Source: JAKFYM01 sp964612065
GTDB taxonomy: Bacteria; Bdellovibrionota; UBA1018; CAIPTA01
DNA: 64,000 bases
Direction of reading: 5' to 3'
Assembly: GCA_964612065.1 (NCBI GenBank)
Contig: CAZTCD010000005.1
Location: forward strand, 21,021 to 85,020
This document shows, piece after piece, positions 53,038-62,591 of this stretch. The notes under the pieces were generated by a model that searched no databases, was not told where the DNA came from, and saw nothing but the letters and a program-made list of their open reading frames with translations. Every line of letters starts with the position of its first letter. Position 1 is the first letter of the stretch. A program made the position numbers and the translations under genes.

Positions 53038-53382
53038 ATGCGCACCCTGATCGGAATTCTTTTCCTTACCCTAACCACCCCTGCCTTTGCCGCCTCCGGC
53101 ATCTTCTGTAAAGAGAATGGTCGCGTCATGACCGCCTACCAGAAAGACGAGCCTGCCGAATGCGCTGCTGCTTTGATGGAAGGTTCGGCCTGCTTTGCCG
53201 GCAAGCGAGCCGAGGTGATCGCGATGATCAATAACGACCTCTTCAACTGGGATGAAGAATGGCTGGCCGACGCCCACTTCAAAGGCCGCGATGAAATCGC
53301 CTATACTTGGGTAGACGGACCGAACGAGCTGAAAGAAAAACTTTCCCTCGTGCGCTGCCCCAAGGGCTTTTTCGGCCGCTAA
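53038..53382 (+). CDS. Small exported hypothetical protein
   Basis: 114 aa; the ATG follows ggag and opens a signal peptide (about 1-18, cleavage near AFA-AS). Four Cys in the mature part (IFCKENG, ECAAALMEGSACF, VRCPKG). No family recognised. An upstream in-frame GTG would add four residues. Confidence 0.65.
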   Translation: MRTLIGILFLTLTTPAFAASGIFCKENGRVMTAYQKDEPAECAAALMEGSACFAGKRAEVIAMINNDLFNWDEEWLADAHFKGRDEIAYTWVDGPNELKEKLSLVRCPKGFFGR

Positions 53383-53505
53383 TTCATCCTGAAATTTTTC
53401 GGTCTCCCTTTGCCGAGCCATTGAGCACTGCGGTAGCGCTTGGCAAAGGGGAAGGAGCTTTTCTATACTGGTGGGCGCCCGTTTCATTCTTAGGAGGCTC
53501 GCACC

Positions 53506-53859
53506 ATGAGAACTTTGATCGCTACTGCTCTAATTTCCCTATTTTCCTCCTCCCTGTCCTTCGCCAAAACCGAAAGCGTGGTGCTCGATGTGCGCACGCC
53601 TGAAGAGTTCGCGGAGATCCATGTGGTGGGCGCGCAGAACATCAATGTGCTGGCTCCCGATTTCGTGGCCCGCATCTCCGTACTCGATAAATCACTCACC
53701 TACAAAGTGTACTGCCGCAGCGGAAACCGTTCGGGCCGCGCCGTGAAGATCATGCAAGAGCACGGCTTCGAGCATGTGGAAAATATCGGCAGCGTAAGAG
53801 AGGCCGCAAAGCACTTGGACAGAGGGTGCGAAAGCAATACTGGCCAGATCGCCTGCTAG
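53506..53859 (+). CDS. Periplasmic single-domain rhodanese
   Basis: 117 aa with a signal peptide (1-20) and one rhodanese domain: VVLDVRTPEEFAEIHVVGAQNI and the active-site loop YCRSGNRSGRA with C70 as the persulfide Cys. It likely moves sulfane sulfur in the periplasm. The ATG follows taggagg. Stands alone. Confidence 0.88.
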   Translation: MRTLIATALISLFSSSLSFAKTESVVLDVRTPEEFAEIHVVGAQNINVLAPDFVARISVLDKSLTYKVYCRSGNRSGRAVKIMQEHGFEHVENIGSVREAAKHLDRGCESNTGQIAC

Positions 53860-53879
53860 CCTAATCGTCTCCACCTAAC

Positions 53880-53913
53880 GCGCCTGGCAGAAAATCCTCT
53901 ATCTACCAGGCGC
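53880..53913. repeat. Intergenic inverted repeat
   Basis: Arms gcgcctgg and ccaggcgc are separated by 18 bases, with no T run after, so it is not a standard terminator. Flanking words acctaacgcgc and cagcatt also occur together at about 48420-48436. Confidence 0.55.
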
Positions 53914-53967
53914 AGCATTGCGCCTCCAAACTTCCTTTCCCCCGCCCTTTCGCCTACATTACCGCTC

Positions 53968-55515
53968 ATGTCGAAAACATTAGAGCAGGCGATGGCCACC
54001 CTCGCCGAGAAGCAGGAAAAATCCGTTTACCCGGCTGGAAAAGAGCGTGCGGATAAGCAGCATAAAGCCGGCAAGCTCACCGCCCGCGAGCGCGTGGAGC
54101 TGCTTCTGGATCCAGGTAGTTTTCACGAGCTGGATCGCTTTGTTACCCACCGCTGCCGCGATTTCGCGATGGATAAGAGCCAGCCGCTCGGTGATGGCGT
54201 GGTTACCGGCTACGGCAAAATCGATGGGCGCATCGTGTATGTGTTTTCGCAGGATTTCACCGTTTTCGGGGGCTCGCTCTCGGGCGCCCATGCCGCCAAG
54301 ATCTGCAAGCTGATGGATCTCGCGCTCAAGAATGGCGCGCCCGTGATCGGCCTCAACGATTCGGGCGGCGCTCGCATTCAGGAAGGCGTGGAAGCGCTCG
54401 GCGGCTATGCGGAAATCTTCTGGCGCAATGTGCAGGCGAGCGGAGTGGTGCCTCAGATCTCGGTGATCATGGGCCCTTGTGCGGGCGGCGCGGTGTATTC
54501 GCCAGCCATGACGGATTTCATCTATATGGTGGAGAAAACCTCCTTCCTCTTCGTAACCGGCCCCGATGTGATCAAAACCGTTACGCACGAGGAAGTTACC
54601 AAGGAGGATCTCGGCGGCGCGGGCGTGCATTCGGAAACGAGCGGCGTGGCCCATTTCGTGAGCCCCGATGATGCAGCGGCCTTGAGATCCGTGCGCAAGC
54701 TCGTGAGCTTTTTGCCCCTCAATAACGGAGAGCTGCCGCCTTCTGTGCAGCAAGCTGAAAGCGCCGATCGCGATTGCCCTCGTATCGCCGATCTCCTGCC
54801 CGATTCCCCGAAAGCCCCTTACGATATCAAGCAGCTCATCGAAGAAGTGATCGATGAGAATTCCTTCTATGAAGTGCATAGCGCCTATGCGCCCAATATC
54901 GTGGTGGGCTTCGCCCGCATCGCGGGAAAATCCGTGGGCATCGTGGCCAACCAGCCGATGCACCTCGCGGGCTGCCTCAATATCGATGCGAGCCGCAAGG
55001 CCGGCCGCTTCGTGCGCTTCTGCGATTCGTTCAATATCCCGCTCGTTACCTTTGTGGATGTGCCCGGCTTCCTTCCCGGCACCGATCAGGAGTTCAACGG
55101 CATTATCGTGCACGGAGCGAAGCTGCTCTATGCCTATTCGGAAGCTACGGTGCCCAAGATAACCGTGATAACGCGCAATGCCTATGGCGGCGCTTACGAC
55201 GTAATGAGCTCCAAGCATATCCGCGCCGATTTCAACTTCGCCTACCCCAATGCCGAGATCGCCGTGATGGGGCCGGAGGGCGCGATCAATATTCTTTACC
55301 GCGAGAAACTCGCCAAAGATCCGAAAGCCGGAGCGCAGCTCGCCGAGGAATACCGCGAAACCTTCGCCAATCCCTATAGAGCCGCCGGCCTGGGCTATCT
55401 CGATGAGGTGATCCATCCCAAAGATACCCGCCGCAAAATCGCGGCGGCGCTCGAAGCCTGTGCGGGCAAGAGAGAGATCCGCCCCACGCGCAAACACGGG
55501 AATGTGCCGCTGTGA
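53968..55515 (+). CDS. pccB: Propionyl-CoA carboxylase carboxyltransferase (beta) subunit
   Basis: 515 aa with two crotonase-like halves. Acyl-CoA pocket GGSLSGAHAAKICKLMD, oxyanion regions NDSGGARIQEG and GPCAGGAVYSPA, and C-terminal VPGFLPGTDQE and NAYGGAYDVMSSKH. D411 in GGAYDVM is at the position that favours propionyl over acetyl substrate in characterised homologues. It carboxylates propionyl-CoA to methylmalonyl-CoA using the next two gene products; the start of the biotin carboxylase gene overlaps by four bases. Confidence 0.9.
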   Translation: MSKTLEQAMATLAEKQEKSVYPAGKERADKQHKAGKLTARERVELLLDPGSFHELDRFVTHRCRDFAMDKSQPLGDGVVTGYGKIDGRIVYVFSQDFTVFGGSLSGAHAAKICKLMDLALKNGAPVIGLNDSGGARIQEGVEALGGYAEIFWRNVQASGVVPQISVIMGPCAGGAVYSPAMTDFIYMVEKTSFLFVTGPDVIKTVTHEEVTKEDLGGAGVHSETSGVAHFVSPDDAAALRSVRKLVSFLPLNNGELPPSVQQAESADRDCPRIADLLPDSPKAPYDIKQLIEEVIDENSFYEVHSAYAPNIVVGFARIAGKSVGIVANQPMHLAGCLNIDASRKAGRFVRFCDSFNIPLVTFVDVPGFLPGTDQEFNGIIVHGAKLLYAYSEATVPKITVITRNAYGGAYDVMSSKHIRADFNFAYPNAEIAVMGPEGAINILYREKLAKDPKAGAQLAEEYRETFANPYRAAGLGYLDEVIHPKDTRRKIAAALEACAGKREIRPTRKHGNVPL

Positions 55516-57017
55516 AAAAGCCCAAGATGCCCTTCAGCAAAATCCTCGTGGCCAACAGAGGCGAGATCGCGCTGCGGGTGATCCGTGCCGCGCGCGAGCT
55601 CGGCCTGAAATCCGTGGCAGTATACTCCGAAGCAGATAAGGGCTCGCCCCATGTGCTGCTTGCCGATGAGGCCGTGCATATCGGTGAGGCCGAGGCGAAG
55701 AAATCGTATCTGGTGCCGGAGAAGATCCTCGCGGCCGCGAAAGCCACGGGCGCCGATGCCTTGCACCCGGGCTTTGGTTTCCTTTCCGAGAACGCTGATT
55801 TTGCCCGCGCCTGTAATAAAGCGGGGATCACTTTTATCGGGCCGAGCCCGGAAGCGATCGAGCTCATGGGCGATAAGCTCAGTGCTAGAGAGGCGATGAA
55901 GAAGGCCGGTGTGCCTATCGTGCCTGGCTCTGAGGGAGCGCTGAAGGATTTGGCCGAGGCCAAGAAGGTGGCCAAGGAAATCGGATTCCCTATCATTCTC
56001 AAAGCGGCCGCCGGCGGCGGCGGCAAGGGAATGCGGGTGGCACAGAACGAGAAAGAGCTCGAAAACTTTTTCGAAACCGTGCAGCGCGAAGCCCTGAACT
56101 TTTTCAACGATGGCCACGTCTTTCTCGAGCGCTATGCGCAGAATCCTCACCATATCGAGGTGCAGATCCTGGCCGATAGCCACGGCAATGTATGCCACCT
56201 CTTTGAGCGCGAGTGCTCCGTGCAGCGCCGCCACCAGAAGGTGATTGAGGAGGCTCCGGCCCCTTTCCTCATCGGGCACGATGACATCAGGAAAAAACTC
56301 TTCGAAGTGGCCGTGAAGGGAGCCGAGCGCATCGGCTATGTGAACGCCGGCACCATGGAATTCGTGATGGACGGCGAGAGGAATTTCTATTTCCTCGAGA
56401 TGAACACGCGCATCCAGGTGGAGCATCCGGTTACGGAGCTCATCACCGGCATCGATATCGTGCGGGAGCAGATTTTGATTGCGGCGGGAGAGAAGCTTTC
56501 CTTCACGCAGGATGAGCTCGAAGCGAGAGGCGCGGCGATCGAGTGCCGTTTGTACGCGGAGAATCCGCACACCTTTCTGCCGAGCCCCGGGCCGGTGAAA
56601 GAGCTGATGCTTCCGGGCGGCCCTTTCGTGCGGGTGGATGCCGCCATGCTGCCGGGCCAGGTGATTCCGCTCGAGTATGATCCGATGATCGCCAAGCTTT
56701 GCACCTGGGCACGCACCCGGGAAGAGTGCATGAACCGCATGGAGCGGGCGCTGGCGGAAACCGGGGTGGCGGGCTGCCTTACGAACCTCGAATTCCTGCG
56801 GCGAGCACTCGCTCATCCGATCTTCCGCTCCGGCGTTTACACCACGGGATTTATCGAGAAGGAAAAGGCGGCGCTTGCCGATCCGAAGGCGCTTCCCCCA
56901 GGTCTCGCGAGCGAGGAAGAATTCCGGGAGCTGCTGGCCCTGCTCGCAAGCACGGAGGCAAAGCACGCTTTGGCGCCAGAGCCTTCTGCCTGGTGGAGGA
57001 TGAACCATGTCCGATAG
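55512..57017 (+). CDS. Biotin carboxylase subunit of acyl-CoA carboxylase
   Basis: 501 aa. N-terminal FSKILVANRGEIALRVIRAA, ATP-grasp loop KAAAGGGGKGM (164-174), FLEMNTRIQVEHPVTE with E296, N298, R300 and E304, then a C-terminal domain. It carries no biotinyl domain, unlike fused PccA; the carrier is the next gene, overlapping by eleven bases. It carboxylates biotin at the expense of ATP and bicarbonate. Confidence 0.92.
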   Translation: MKKPKMPFSKILVANRGEIALRVIRAARELGLKSVAVYSEADKGSPHVLLADEAVHIGEAEAKKSYLVPEKILAAAKATGADALHPGFGFLSENADFARACNKAGITFIGPSPEAIELMGDKLSAREAMKKAGVPIVPGSEGALKDLAEAKKVAKEIGFPIILKAAAGGGGKGMRVAQNEKELENFFETVQREALNFFNDGHVFLERYAQNPHHIEVQILADSHGNVCHLFERECSVQRRHQKVIEEAPAPFLIGHDDIRKKLFEVAVKGAERIGYVNAGTMEFVMDGERNFYFLEMNTRIQVEHPVTELITGIDIVREQILIAAGEKLSFTQDELEARGAAIECRLYAENPHTFLPSPGPVKELMLPGGPFVRVDAAMLPGQVIPLEYDPMIAKLCTWARTREECMNRMERALAETGVAGCLTNLEFLRRALAHPIFRSGVYTTGFIEKEKAALADPKALPPGLASEEEFRELLALLASTEAKHALAPEPSAWWRMNHVR

Positions 57018-57519
57018 AAATTACCTTCCCGCCTCCGGCGAAACGATTTCGGTGAAGCGGCAGGCGGATGGATCGCTGCTCGTGGAAGGCCGGGGAGGAA
57101 AAAGCCAGGTGAAGGCCGAGTCCTCTCCCGAGCGTATCGATCACCAAACCCAGCGCGTGCTTTGCACTCTGGGAAACCGAAGGATGCTCTTCTGGGCCTA
57201 TGAGAGCCGAGGCAAGAGGGTTCTTTCCTGGCCGGGCGGATCGATCGAGCTCGAGGCCCAGGATCTGGCCGAAGGCACAGGCGCTTCTTCTGGAAAGCTC
57301 AAGCCGCTCAAGCTCACCATGCCCGGCAAAGTGGTGGCGGTGAAGGTCAAGGAAGGCGACCTCGTGGAAAACGGGCAAGGCCTCGTGATCGTGGAAGCCA
57401 TGAAGATGGAAAACCTGCTGATGGCAAACGCCAAGGCCCGCATCAGCAAGGTGCATGTGAAAGAGGGTGATCGCCTCGATTCCGGCGCCGTGCTCATCAC
57501 CTTCGAGGGCGTGGAATAA
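57007..57519 (+). CDS. Biotin carboxyl carrier protein of the carboxylase
   Basis: 170 aa. Residues about 102-168 are a biotinyl/lipoyl domain with biotin acceptor K133 in VEAMKMEN. Residues 1-95 form a beta-rich part (YLPASGETISVKRQADGSLLVEG) resembling the BT linker domain of PccA, so this gene corresponds to the detached C-terminus of a fused alpha subunit. It completes a three-subunit propionyl-CoA carboxylase. Confidence 0.88.
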   Translation: MSDRNYLPASGETISVKRQADGSLLVEGRGGKSQVKAESSPERIDHQTQRVLCTLGNRRMLFWAYESRGKRVLSWPGGSIELEAQDLAEGTGASSGKLKPLKLTMPGKVVAVKVKEGDLVENGQGLVIVEAMKMENLLMANAKARISKVHVKEGDRLDSGAVLITFEGVE

Positions 57520-57523
57520 AGAG

Positions 57524-58183
57524 ATGCTCACCCTTCTTCTCGGCTTAGTGCTGGCGCTGCCCTCCTCCTCGCAGGCAAGAGAGAAGTTCGATACCTTCCG
57601 CCTCCAATTCGTGGATGAGGCCGATCGCGATCCCGAGTTTCTGGCCTTCCGGAAAACCTTTCTGGATGCCGTGGGCCACAAGGATCCCAAAGAATTGCTT
57701 TCGATGGTAGACGAGAAGCTGCGCAGGAGCTTCGCCAAGCGCTGGGAGCTGGACGGCGAAGCGCCGCGAGAGAGCAAGGTTTGGGAGAGCCTGCGAGAGA
57801 CGCTCGCGCTTGGCGGGAGCTTCGAGAAGGGCGTGTTCGTGGCGCCCTATGTGTTTTCGCGCTGGCCGCAGCGCTACCCTCAGCTCGATTTTCTGGCGGT
57901 TACAGTAAAGAAATCCGTCATGCGCGATAGGCCGAGCGAGAGATCCCGCGCTCTTGCCACCCTGAGCTTTGAGATCGTGGGGCGCTATGATCGATTGCCC
58001 GATCCCCTGCTCTGGAGAGCGGTGCGGCTGCCGAACGGGAAAACGGGATTCATGAAAGCTTCCGAAACACGCTCACCCGCCGATTACCGGGCCAGGTTCA
58101 CGAAAATTCAGGGCCGGTGGAAGCTCACCTCTTATACAGCCGGAGACATCAACAGAGATGAAAGACCTCTCGAAAAGCAATAG
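57524..58183 (+). CDS. Exported SH3-like hypothetical protein
   Basis: 219 aa with a signal peptide (about 1-18). The middle (PKELLSMVDEKLRRSFAKRW) is helical; residues about 140-205 resemble a bacterial SH3 domain (VMRDRPSERSRALATL ... GKTGFMKASET). It lies between the carrier and mutase genes, starts four bases after the carrier stop and overlaps the mutase start by 26 bases, so it is expressed with them although its location is extracytoplasmic. Confidence 0.7.
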   Translation: MLTLLLGLVLALPSSSQAREKFDTFRLQFVDEADRDPEFLAFRKTFLDAVGHKDPKELLSMVDEKLRRSFAKRWELDGEAPRESKVWESLRETLALGGSFEKGVFVAPYVFSRWPQRYPQLDFLAVTVKKSVMRDRPSERSRALATLSFEIVGRYDRLPDPLLWRAVRLPNGKTGFMKASETRSPADYRARFTKIQGRWKLTSYTAGDINRDERPLEKQ

Positions 58184-59723
58184 CCGCACGCCTAGCGGCC
58201 TGGAGTTGAAAACCTACTATGGCGAGGGCGAAGCCCCGGGCGCCTTCCCTTTCACCCGCGGCGTGCACCAGGATATGTACCGCGGCCGCCTCTGGACCAT
58301 GCGGCAGTACGCGGGCTTCGGCACCGCGGAAGAGAGCAACAAACGCTATCGCTACCTCTTGAGCCAGGGCACCACTGGCCTTTCCTGCGCTTTCGATCTC
58401 CCCACGCAGATGGGCTATGATTCCGATCATCCGATGGCGATCGGAGAGGTGGGGCGCGTGGGTGTGGCGATTGATTCCATTGAGGATATGCGCACCCTCT
58501 TCAAAGGAATCAAGCTCAGCGATGTAACCACTTCGATGACCATCAATTCCACCGCCTCCATCCTGCTGGCCCTCTATGTGGCCGTGGCGGAGGAGCAGGG
58601 AGCCGATCTCAAGAAGATCTCAGGCACCATCCAGAACGATCTGCTGAAGGAATACATCGCCCGCGGCACTTATATCTTCCCGCCCAAGGCGAGCTTGCGC
58701 CTGATCACGGATATCTTCGCTTACTGCAAAGCGGAAGTGCCCAAATGGAATCCGATTTCGATTTCGGGCTACCACATCCGGGAGGCCGGCAGCACGGCGG
58801 CGCAGGAGGTGGCTTTCACGCTGGCGAACGGTTTCGCCTATGTAGACGCCGCGATCAGCGCAGGCCTCGCCGTGGATGATTTCGCGCCCCGGCTTTCGTT
58901 CTTCTTCAACGCCCACAACCACCTCTTTGAAGAGGTGGCCAAGTTCCGCGTGGCGCGGAAGATCTGGGCGGAAACGATGCGCGAGAAATACAGCGCGGAG
59001 AATCCGAATTCGATGAAGTTGCGATTCCACTCCCAAACGGCGGGATCGATGCTGATGGCGCAGCAGCCGCACAACAACCTGATTCGCGTGGCGATGCAGG
59101 CCCTGGCGGCGGTGCTCGGCGGCACGCAGAGCTTGCACACGAACGGCTTCGATGAGGCGCTCTCGCTGCCTACCGAGGAGAGTGCGCGGCTCGCGCTTCG
59201 CACGCAGCAGATTGTGGCCTTTGAGAGCGGTGCGGCCGATGTGGCGGATCCGCTCGGAGGCTCCTATCTCGTGGAGGAACTCGGGCGAGAGCTCGAGAAG
59301 AAGGCTCGCTGGTATCTCTCCGAGATCCAGGCGAGAGGCGGGATGATCGCCTGCATCGAGAGCGGTTATATCCAGAAAGAGATTCAGGAAGCCGCCTACC
59401 GAACGCAGCTGCAGATTGATCACAAGGAACAGCTGATCGTGGGAGTGAACTGCTTCGAGGTGGAAGAGGAGAGCGATGTGGAGCTCCTCAAGATCGATGC
59501 CTCGATCGAGAAGAAGCAGGTGCATAAGCTCAAGAAATTCAAGGCCGGCCGAAGCAAGGCCAAGGTGGCGGAGGCTCTGGCGGGCCTGCAGAGCGCGGCC
59601 CGGGGCACGGAAAATCTGATGCCGAAGATCGTGGCCGCGGTGAAGGCAGGATGCACCCTGGGCGAAGTGAGCGATAGCCTAAGGGCGGTATTCGGCACGC
59701 ATAAAGAGATACTTACGGTTTAG
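58158..59723 (+). CDS. Methylmalonyl-CoA mutase catalytic subunit (no B12 domain)
   Basis: 521 aa TIM-barrel domain only; the cobalamin-binding domain of about 130 residues must be a separate gene outside the window. Motifs: FTRGVHQDMYRGRLWTMRQYAGFGTAEESN, GLSCAFDLPTQMGYDSDHP, DVTTSMTINSTA, and FHSQTAGSMLMAQQP. Tyr and Arg at the substrate-carboxylate positions fit methylmalonyl-CoA rather than isobutyryl-CoA. With the carboxylase genes it converts propionyl-CoA to succinyl-CoA; no epimerase is visible. Confidence 0.9.
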   Translation: MKDLSKSNSRTPSGLELKTYYGEGEAPGAFPFTRGVHQDMYRGRLWTMRQYAGFGTAEESNKRYRYLLSQGTTGLSCAFDLPTQMGYDSDHPMAIGEVGRVGVAIDSIEDMRTLFKGIKLSDVTTSMTINSTASILLALYVAVAEEQGADLKKISGTIQNDLLKEYIARGTYIFPPKASLRLITDIFAYCKAEVPKWNPISISGYHIREAGSTAAQEVAFTLANGFAYVDAAISAGLAVDDFAPRLSFFFNAHNHLFEEVAKFRVARKIWAETMREKYSAENPNSMKLRFHSQTAGSMLMAQQPHNNLIRVAMQALAAVLGGTQSLHTNGFDEALSLPTEESARLALRTQQIVAFESGAADVADPLGGSYLVEELGRELEKKARWYLSEIQARGGMIACIESGYIQKEIQEAAYRTQLQIDHKEQLIVGVNCFEVEEESDVELLKIDASIEKKQVHKLKKFKAGRSKAKVAEALAGLQSAARGTENLMPKIVAAVKAGCTLGEVSDSLRAVFGTHKEILTV

Positions 59724-59745
59724 GCCACCGTTAAGACCCAAAGTC

Positions 59746-60420
59746 CTACGGTTCTTCCGACGCCTCTACCGCCCCTACCGGATCCGCTGAGGGAAGAACC
59801 TTGGGAAGCTCGACCACCGTTTTCTGGGGATCCGTACAGGCCGTTTCCGTGGCGGGTTGGGATGGAGCCATCGGGCTCTTCCCTCCGAAGTTTTCGCTCA
59901 CCCACGCTTGGGCCTGGGCGCCTTTCCCGAGCACCTTGCCTTTGGCGTCGACCACGAACTGGTACATATTGCTCCGGATCTGGTAGGCGGAAAGTGTTTT
60001 TCCTTTCAGATCGAGAATCGCCCCGGAGCCCATCTCTTCATAGATCTTCTGGGCACGATCCAGGCTTTCCTTCGTTTCACGCCCACTAGCCATAATCACT
60101 ACCTTGAATCCGCACTCTTTCTTCGGCGAGTTGTGAGCCAAGGCGTTTTTGTACCAAGGGCGATAAACGTTCACGCTATCATAGCTCGGATACACCACGA
60201 AGATTCCGCACGCCTTTTTTCCAATGCAACGATCCACGCCCAGAACCTTATCCGAGAAAGGGCTGTTCGTCTGAGGACGGTACTTCAACGGGATGTCGTT
60301 CACGCTCTGCACCACATGCAGCCTGCCGTTCTCATCCTTGTACTTCAAAAGGCCCGCATGCGCGCCAAGCTGAAGGGCTGCGAAAAACAAAAATGCGACA
60401 AATGATGTTAACGGCCACAT
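59746..60420 (-). CDS. Exported DUF4124-type protein
   Basis: 224 aa from an ATG after ggggag that opens the signal peptide (about 1-23, cleavage near AHA-GL); longer frames lack a signal at the start. LLKYKDENGRLHVVQSVNDIP is a DUF4124 motif common in small envelope proteins. The following region (FVVYPSYDSVNVYRPWY, FKVVIMASGRET) is a compact alpha/beta domain with two Cys, perhaps glutaredoxin-like without the CxxC. Pro-rich C-terminus. Confidence 0.7.
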   Translation of the reverse strand: MWPLTSFVAFLFFAALQLGAHAGLLKYKDENGRLHVVQSVNDIPLKYRPQTNSPFSDKVLGVDRCIGKKACGIFVVYPSYDSVNVYRPWYKNALAHNSPKKECGFKVVIMASGRETKESLDRAQKIYEEMGSGAILDLKGKTLSAYQIRSNMYQFVVDAKGKVLGKGAQAQAWVSENFGGKSPMAPSQPATETACTDPQKTVVELPKVLPSADPVGAVEASEEP

Positions 60421-60642
60421 ACTGCTCCCCTTGTCGGACATAAATTTCATTTTATATAGTTTTTCGGAAAATTTCTTTTCGCTAAATCTTAAGCCATTAT
60501 CCGGAAAGCGGAGAACGCTCAGGCGCCAATACACGGTAACTCGCCGAACACAGAAGTTTCCGGGGCCGGGAGCGCACCTTCCCGATCGCCTTCTTCCTCC
60601 GGCGCTCAAGGGATGGAAAAAAACTGACGATAGATCGATTAT

Positions 60643-61200
60643 ATGTGTTTGAAAGGCCTGTGGATTTTTTCTCTTTTTGCGCTCACTTCGGCAGGATTGT
60701 TCCTACCTTCCCCAGCTGTGGGAGGCGGATACCTTCAGGGAAGAGTGGAAGAAGAGCGGAAGAAGCATATTCAAGAGTTCGAGACGAAATGCAAAACCTA
60801 CCTGGCTTACGAAAAGCAGGTGACCAATGCCAGCATTCTCGACAAGATCATCGCCTGGTGGAAAAAAGAGCGAGACGTGAAGATCGCCTTGGCCACCTAC
60901 CGCCAAGCCTACGCAGATTACCGAGCCGACCGCACGGACGACAGAGCCGCAACGCTCCAGGCCTGGCGCCTGGCCCGGGACAATATGATGGCGGCGAAAG
61001 CCGAGCGCGACAAAAAGCCGCCGATCTACAACGAGCTCCGCAACTTTTACAAAAAATACGTGGATCAGCGAAAGGTAGGCTACCACGCCGACCGAAATAT
61101 CTGCGGGCAAGCGATGCATCCCGTGCGTCAGGACATAAGAACCGACGCCAATGAAGTGGATCAAAACATCCTCGAACTTCCGAAGCTCCCGATCGAGTGA
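60643..61200 (+). CDS. Exported helical hypothetical protein
   Basis: 185 aa with a signal peptide (about 1-26), then a largely helical, charged mature protein (VEEERKKHIQEFETKCKTYLAY; AEYRADRTDD-like stretch) with two Cys. No family recognised. Convergent context is absent: it is divergent from the DUF4124 gene 222 bases away. Confidence 0.65.
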   Translation: MCLKGLWIFSLFALTSAGLFLPSPAVGGGYLQGRVEEERKKHIQEFETKCKTYLAYEKQVTNASILDKIIAWWKKERDVKIALATYRQAYADYRADRTDDRAATLQAWRLARDNMMAAKAERDKKPPIYNELRNFYKKYVDQRKVGYHADRNICGQAMHPVRQDIRTDANEVDQNILELPKLPIE

Positions 61201-61339
61201 GCGAGAACAAGCTGATTAAAAGCTCCGCCCGTTCATGATATAGCCCTGGTGCATTTTAATTAGGGCTCCTATTGGTCGGGATCCGGAGAGCCACGAGGGT
61301 ATTGCCCCTACTTCTCTCATAGATTTAAGATCATCAGTG

Positions 61340-62083
61340 ATGCGCCCGGAAGAATACGAGCAATACGTCCACTTCTACTCCGATTACGTACCCCCCATGC
61401 TTGCGGATCTGCTGAAGGGCGTGCCCTCGCCATCCGCGAAGCCATTCACCTTGGTGGATATAGGATGCGGGGATGGTGCGCTTCTTTACGCCCCGAAGGC
61501 CGGGGGCTACCTTCGAGGGAAAAGGGTTCTCGCGGTAGATCATTCGGAGCAAAGGCTACGGTCCGTACGTCTCATCGATCCGGAGATTCAGTGCATTTCT
61601 GCGGATGCCGCGGCAATTCCAGAAATTCAGGCAAAGGAATGCGGCCTGGTGCTGTGCACTCAAGTGATTGAGCACGTGCCAGACGATGCGAAAATGATCG
61701 GAGAGCTGGCTAGAATCCTTGCTCCCGGGGGCCGGGTTTATCTCTCCACGGTTTTTAAAAAGTGGTACGGCTGGTATTTCTACCGCTGCAACGGCAAGTG
61801 GGTTCTGGATCCCACCCACCTCCGGGAATATAGCCGGGATGATCAGCTTTTGGGTTTGCTGGAGAAGGCCGGTTTTCGCGTGGAATCGATGCGGAAATCA
61901 TTGTTCTGGTTTCCTGTAGTCGATTTCTTCCTGCGCAGATTTGGCTGCAGTAGCCGGAAAATCTTCACCAACAGGATCTTGCGAGGAATTCGGAGCGCGG
62001 CTCAGGTGCCGATCTTCGGTTACTATAACTGGGAGCTGCAGCTATCCCTGGAGGCTGACCGGGAAGCTGGCCGGGAAAAGTAA
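61340..62083 (+). CDS. Class I SAM-dependent methyltransferase
   Basis: 247 aa. Motif I VDIGCGDGALLY (about 39-50), acidic residue in LAVDHSEQR, post-I CISADAAAIP, and motif IV-like LCTQVIEHVPDD. The C-terminal part has an aromatic cluster and may touch the membrane (LFWFPVVDFFLRRFG). UbiE/COQ5-like and lipid or sugar methyltransferases share this layout; the substrate is unknown. A GTG three bases earlier is an alternative start. Confidence 0.82.
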   Translation: MRPEEYEQYVHFYSDYVPPMLADLLKGVPSPSAKPFTLVDIGCGDGALLYAPKAGGYLRGKRVLAVDHSEQRLRSVRLIDPEIQCISADAAAIPEIQAKECGLVLCTQVIEHVPDDAKMIGELARILAPGGRVYLSTVFKKWYGWYFYRCNGKWVLDPTHLREYSRDDQLLGLLEKAGFRVESMRKSLFWFPVVDFFLRRFGCSSRKIFTNRILRGIRSAAQVPIFGYYNWELQLSLEADREAGREK

Positions 62084-62304
62084 AAGGCGGAAAGACCTAT
62101 GATCCCCCGGGGCAGCAGCAGGCTCGGCGTGCCCAGCCAGACGATCCCGATGCTCAAGAAGGAAGCCTACCCGTGCTTTGACCAAAGAACTCCCTTGAGA
62201 GGAATTTTACCTGAGCGGACGAGCGAACTCAAAGGGCTCTGAACCCACGGCGCCCGTACTCACTTTTCTCCGCCCCCACTCTTACCTCATGCTGTGCACA
62301 AGTG

Positions 62305-62571
62305 TTAAAGAGCTCCCTCCTGGACCGTGAAAAAAAGCACCCGCAGCTCAGCGGGAGGAGAGACGACAGGGCTCGGGTTCAACGGCTCACGGATGCGAGC
62401 TCCCGCGGAAGATCCCCCTACGAGCACTTCCTCGATCGACGAACAAAAGCGGGGAAGCGGAACGCCAGGTACGCCGAGTTGAGCGCGGCACGATAGATTC
62501 TCAGCGAAAGTAATAAGGCCTTCTAAAATCGGGGCAGAAATAGCTGGTGATTCATGGGCTCGCGTTTTCAC
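62305..62571 (-). CDS. Small hypothetical protein, paralogue of the gene at the right edge
   Basis: 88 aa from a GTG. No domain recognised. Its C-terminus PVVSPPAELRVLFFTVQEGAL matches PVVSPSAQAKQVPYFTVQAG of the partial gene at 63927, on the same strand. Conservation in the coding frame makes both more likely to be real genes. No convincing ribosome site, and GC-rich codon use unlike its AT-richer neighbours. Confidence 0.45.
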   Translation of the reverse strand: MKTRAHESPAISAPILEGLITFAENLSCRAQLGVPGVPLPRFCSSIEEVLVGGSSAGARIREPLNPSPVVSPPAELRVLFFTVQEGAL

Positions 62572-62591
62572 CAGGTAAATTCATCTTGCGA

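Noticed and set aside
53980..55497. 505-codon minus-strand frame opposite pccB
   Set aside because: Antisense shadow of a highly conserved enzyme in GC-rich sequence; no domain and no ribosome site.
62302..62496. Possible structured RNA gene in the repeated segments near 62330 and 63950
   Set aside because: The conserved bases follow the codon frame of a minus-strand protein (shared FTVQ ending), which explains them better than an RNA fold; a plus-strand 64-codon frame here is a shadow.
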